Source: QQUJ01 sp050287605 (GTDB lineage Bacteria > Pseudomonadota > Gammaproteobacteria > QQUJ01). From it: a stretch of 23,466 bases of DNA. The notes below the pieces were generated by a model. It ran no database searches and had not been told where the DNA came from. It saw only the letters and a list, made by a program, of their open reading frames with translations. Made by a program: the position numbers and the translations under genes. The stretch covers positions 1 to 23,466 of the forward strand of contig JBNKCG010000009.1 in the NCBI GenBank assembly GCA_050287605.1, in the 5' to 3' direction. Every line of letters begins with the position of its first letter. Position 1 is the stretch's first letter. This document shows, piece by piece, positions 21,019-23,466 of the stretch.

Positions 21019-22773
21019 ATGAAAAAACCCGAACACCTCATCTCGCTGGCCGAAGCGTCGGTGCACAGCGAACAGGCGGCCAAGCGCGGAATGTTCCGGG
21101 ACTTGGACGCGGGCGCCGCCCCCACCTACCGCGATCTGTCCGAGGTGCTGCACTTCGCGCTGGGCGACGGGCGCATCTGGCTCAACGACCAGCGCATGGT
21201 GCTCATGCAGTCGCTGGTGCTGGGCCGTCTGCGCGAGGAGATCATCGACGCCTACGGCATCGAGGAGGCCAAGGCCATCTTCATGCGCGTCGGCTACATG
21301 CAGGGCGTGCGCGACGCCGAGCTGATCAGCAAACGCTTTCCCCAGGAGGACCTGACCCACGCACTGGCCGCCGGTCCGCGGGTGCACACCCTGGAAGGCT
21401 TCGTCAAAGTCACCACCAAGCACTTCGAGTTCGACGGCGCCAAAGGCACCTATTTCGGCGAGTTCTATTGGGACGACTCCTCCGAAGCCGCCGAGCACAT
21501 CGCCAGTTACGGAGTGGCCTCCGAGCCGGTGTGCTGGATGCAGACCGGCTACCCCACCGGCTACACCACCCAGTTGTTCGGACGGCCGGTGATCTTCCGC
21601 GAAATGGAGTGCGCGGCCATGGGCGCCCGGCGCTGCGTGCTGGTAGGCAAGAACGCCGAGGCCTGGGGCAAGGATGCGCCGGAGCGCGAGTACCTGGGCC
21701 TGGAATGGAAGGGCCGCCCGAGCCGCGTGGCGCGCAAGCGCAGCGAGCCGGTGGCGAAACCGGCGCAACCGATCACGGCCGGCGACGGCGTCGCCGTCGG
21801 GGTATCGGCCAGTTTCGTGCGTACCCGCCACCTGCTGGACAAGGTCGCCTCCACCGACGCCACGGTGCTGTTCATCGGCGAATCGGGCGTCGGCAAGGAG
21901 CTCTTTTCCAACCAGCTGCACACCTTGAGCCACCGCCGCGACGGCCCGTTCGTGGCTATCAACTGCGCCGCCATTCCCGACAACCTGGTGGAGTCGGAAC
22001 TGTTCGGCGTCGAAAAAGGCGCCTACACCGGCGCCACCGCCTCCCGCCCCGGCTACTTCGAACGCGCCTCGGGGGGAACGCTGTTTCTCGACGAGATCGC
22101 CTCGCTCACCTTTTCCGCCCAGGGCAAGGTGCTGCGCGCCGTGCAGGAGCACAAGATCGAACGGGTGGGCGGCTCGCGCACCATCGAGGTGGACGTGCGG
22201 GTGGTGGCCGCCTCCAACGTCGACCTGGCCGAAGAGGTGCGCATCGGCCGCTTCCGCCAGGATCTCTACTTCCGGCTCTGCGTGTTCCCCATCGTCATCC
22301 CGCCGCTGCGCGAACGCCGCGACGACATCCCGTTGCTCATGACCCACTTTCTACACATCTTCAACCAGCGCCACGGCCGCAAAGCCGCCGGTTTCACCCG
22401 CCGTGCCACCGACGCGCTGCTCACCTACGAGTACCCCGGCAACATCCGCGAGCTGCAGAACTTGGTGGAACGCGGGGTGGTGTACGCCGAAGACGAACGA
22501 CCCATCGACATCCATCACCTGTTCACCGGCTTCGAACAGTTGTCGACGGACACCGCGGCGCTCACTCGCGACGGGCGGCTGGGTTTTCACACCCCGCCAG
22601 CGCATGCGCCGACGGCGCAACCGACGGAGGCCAAGGACATCGAGGCGATGGAACGCGATCTCTACCGCTCCGCGTACGAGCAGGCGAATGGCAACGTCTC
22701 ACAAGCCGCTCGTGCGCTAGGCATTACGCGCGCGACGCTGGAGTACCGGCTTAAGAAATACGGGATCGTCTAG
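21019..22773 (+). CDS. Sigma-54-dependent activator, XylR/DmpR/MopR family (aromatic sensing)
   Basis: The 584-residue protein has the full family architecture: XylR_N sensory domain (about 30-130), V4R domain (about 140-215), linker (to about 255), AAA+ domain (about 265-450) and Fis-type helix-turn-helix (about 555-582). AAA+ marks are Walker A GESGVGKE (287-294), sigma-54 loop GAYTGA (334-339, Tyr variant of GAFTGA) and Walker B TLFLDE (354-359). In the sensor, Cys172, Glu195, Cys198 and Cys206 reproduce the spacing of the MopR zinc site. His123 and Trp151 fall at the same +17 offset from MopR His106 and Trp134, which hold phenol. This suggests a phenolic or related aromatic effector. ATG 21019 is preceded by AGG 6 nt upstream. 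It most likely activates the divergent sigma-54 operon. Confidence 0.95.
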   Translation: MKKPEHLISLAEASVHSEQAAKRGMFRDLDAGAAPTYRDLSEVLHFALGDGRIWLNDQRMVLMQSLVLGRLREEIIDAYGIEEAKAIFMRVGYMQGVRDAELISKRFPQEDLTHALAAGPRVHTLEGFVKVTTKHFEFDGAKGTYFGEFYWDDSSEAAEHIASYGVASEPVCWMQTGYPTGYTTQLFGRPVIFREMECAAMGARRCVLVGKNAEAWGKDAPEREYLGLEWKGRPSRVARKRSEPVAKPAQPITAGDGVAVGVSASFVRTRHLLDKVASTDATVLFIGESGVGKELFSNQLHTLSHRRDGPFVAINCAAIPDNLVESELFGVEKGAYTGATASRPGYFERASGGTLFLDEIASLTFSAQGKVLRAVQEHKIERVGGSRTIEVDVRVVAASNVDLAEEVRIGRFRQDLYFRLCVFPIVIPPLRERRDDIPLLMTHFLHIFNQRHGRKAAGFTRRATDALLTYEYPGNIRELQNLVERGVVYAEDERPIDIHHLFTGFEQLSTDTAALTRDGRLGFHTPPAHAPTAQPTEAKDIEAMERDLYRSAYEQANGNVSQAARALGITRATLEYRLKKYGIV

Positions 22774-22911
22774 CCGACGGTTGAGCGGTTGCACTTTCGT
22801 TGAATTACCCGAGAGACAGCGAAAAGGTTTTCCGGACCAAAGAAAAAGGTAGCCAGGTGCTAGTCTTTAAGCTTCAACAGAAGAGACCTGGGAATAACCT
22901 CCGATGAGATT

Positions 22912-22952
22912 TCGGGGGATCAAGCGATCAGGCTCGTTGATCTACCCCAAAA
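22912..22952. other. Imperfect hairpin upstream of the terminal lipoprotein gene
   Basis: CGGGGGATCAA near 22913-22923 pairs imperfectly with TTGATCTACCCC at about 22938-22949, leaving a two-base bulge. It lies in the 236-nt gap after the activator gene and is followed by an A-rich, not T-rich, run on the plus strand, so it is not a clear terminator for the activator. It may be a 5'-UTR structure of the next gene. Confidence 0.3.
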
Positions 22953-23009
22953 CAAAAACACCAACGAAGCCCGCCCCTGATTCAATACCGTGCGCAAAAG
23001 GAGGAAACT

Positions 23010-23466
23010 ATGCGACACGCGCTGATCTTCTCCATCCTGTTCGTTCTCACCGCATGCGCCGGTGCACCGGTAGGTCCACCGGTCGCGATCAAGGCGCCAC
23101 CAGCGGGCAAGGCGCAGGTCTATCTGATCCGGCCCCGCACCCTCATCGGCGCCGGCAACCTGCAGATCACGGCGATCAACGGAGCAGTAGTGGCTCAGCT
23201 CCAAGTAGGGCACTACACCATCGTTCCGGTGGAACCCGGCACCACGGTGCTGACGTTCCGCGAGCGTATCCAGGCACCGCTGCCGCTCCTCGACCTGCGT
23301 TTGCTGCAGGAACTCGCCGGCTTCAGCGAGATAGGCCGGATCGATCTCAAAGCCGGTGAGAGCGCGTTCATGGAGTACTACTGGGTCAAGTTTGTAAAAG
23401 AAGATGAGGCCAGCCGACTTTTGGGCGGCGGGGTAGAATACGTGCCGCCGGTCGGTCCCGCCGGAC
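23010..23466 (+). CDS. DUF2846-like lipoprotein, 3' end outside window
   Basis: The frame runs from ATG 23010 to the window edge (152 codons). It is preceded by a near-ideal Shine-Dalgarno AAGGAGG about 6 nt upstream. The N-terminus is a lipoprotein signal with lipobox LTAC (Cys16), and Ala at +2 predicts outer-membrane sorting by the E. coli rule. The following 'AQVYLIRPRTLIGAGNLQITAING' and 'GHYTIVPVEPGTTVLTF' resemble DUF2846 envelope proteins, a family of unknown function. A membrane-bound envelope protein is as far as the sequence goes. Confidence 0.8.
   Translation, partial: MRHALIFSILFVLTACAGAPVGPPVAIKAPPAGKAQVYLIRPRTLIGAGNLQITAINGAVVAQLQVGHYTIVPVEPGTTVLTFRERIQAPLPLLDLRLLQELAGFSEIGRIDLKAGESAFMEYYWVKFVKEDEASRLLGGGVEYVPPVGPAG

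Overview
The window is GC-rich proteobacterial chromosome. A ChpA-type pilus-chemotaxis fragment, an SbmA/BacA peptide transporter, a pilin-like domain and a CCA-encoded tRNA-Arg(CCG) make a gammaproteobacterium (or close betaproteobacterial relative) most likely. No species can be named from the sequence. There is no IS element, phage gene or CRISPR array.

Layout. (1) 1-2875, plus strand: the tail of an acyl-CoA dehydrogenase, an SDR oxidoreductase, a PaaI-type thioesterase and an MFS carrier, closed by a strong bidirectional terminator. This looks like an acyl-CoA degradation cluster. (2) 2958-6704, minus strand: an unusual lipoprotein that ends in a type IV pilin-like domain, then an SbmA/BacA transporter. 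(3) 7134-8834, plus strand: an orphan protein matching only the N-terminal part of ChpA. Next to it is tRNA-Arg(CCG) (minus), whose 3' end is partly duplicated just after the orphan gene. (4) 9236-12105, minus: korAB, a 2-oxoacid:ferredoxin oxidoreductase with ATGA-coupled subunits, behind a sigma-70-like promoter. (5) 12463-13462, minus: a small ribbon-helix-helix protein and a DJ-1/PfpI protein. (6) 13643-20543, minus: a seven-gene run of zinc alcohol dehydrogenase, HSL-type hydrolase, Tat-exported ABC solute-binding protein, and LivG, LivF, LivH and LivM homologues. (7) 21019-22773, plus, divergent: a sigma-54-dependent activator of the XylR/DmpR/MopR family. (8) 23010 to the end, plus: the start of a DUF2846-like lipoprotein.

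The most coherent story is (6)+(7). A near-consensus sigma-54 promoter (TGGCACG-N4-TTGC) lies between the divergent genes and points at the alcohol dehydrogenase. About 130-175 bp further upstream there are two 15-bp repeats exactly 30 bp apart, the layout expected of enhancer sites for this activator family. The activator keeps the Cys-Glu-Cys-Cys zinc spacing of MopR, and His and Trp at the offsets of MopR's phenol-contacting residues. I infer a phenol- or aromatic-responsive regulon in which an ABC importer, an esterase and an alcohol dehydrogenase take up and begin processing an aromatic ester or alcohol. The substrate cannot be read from the sequence.

Other oddities are the lipoprotein-pilin fusion, the orphan ChpA fragment, and the partial tRNA-Arg duplication beside it.
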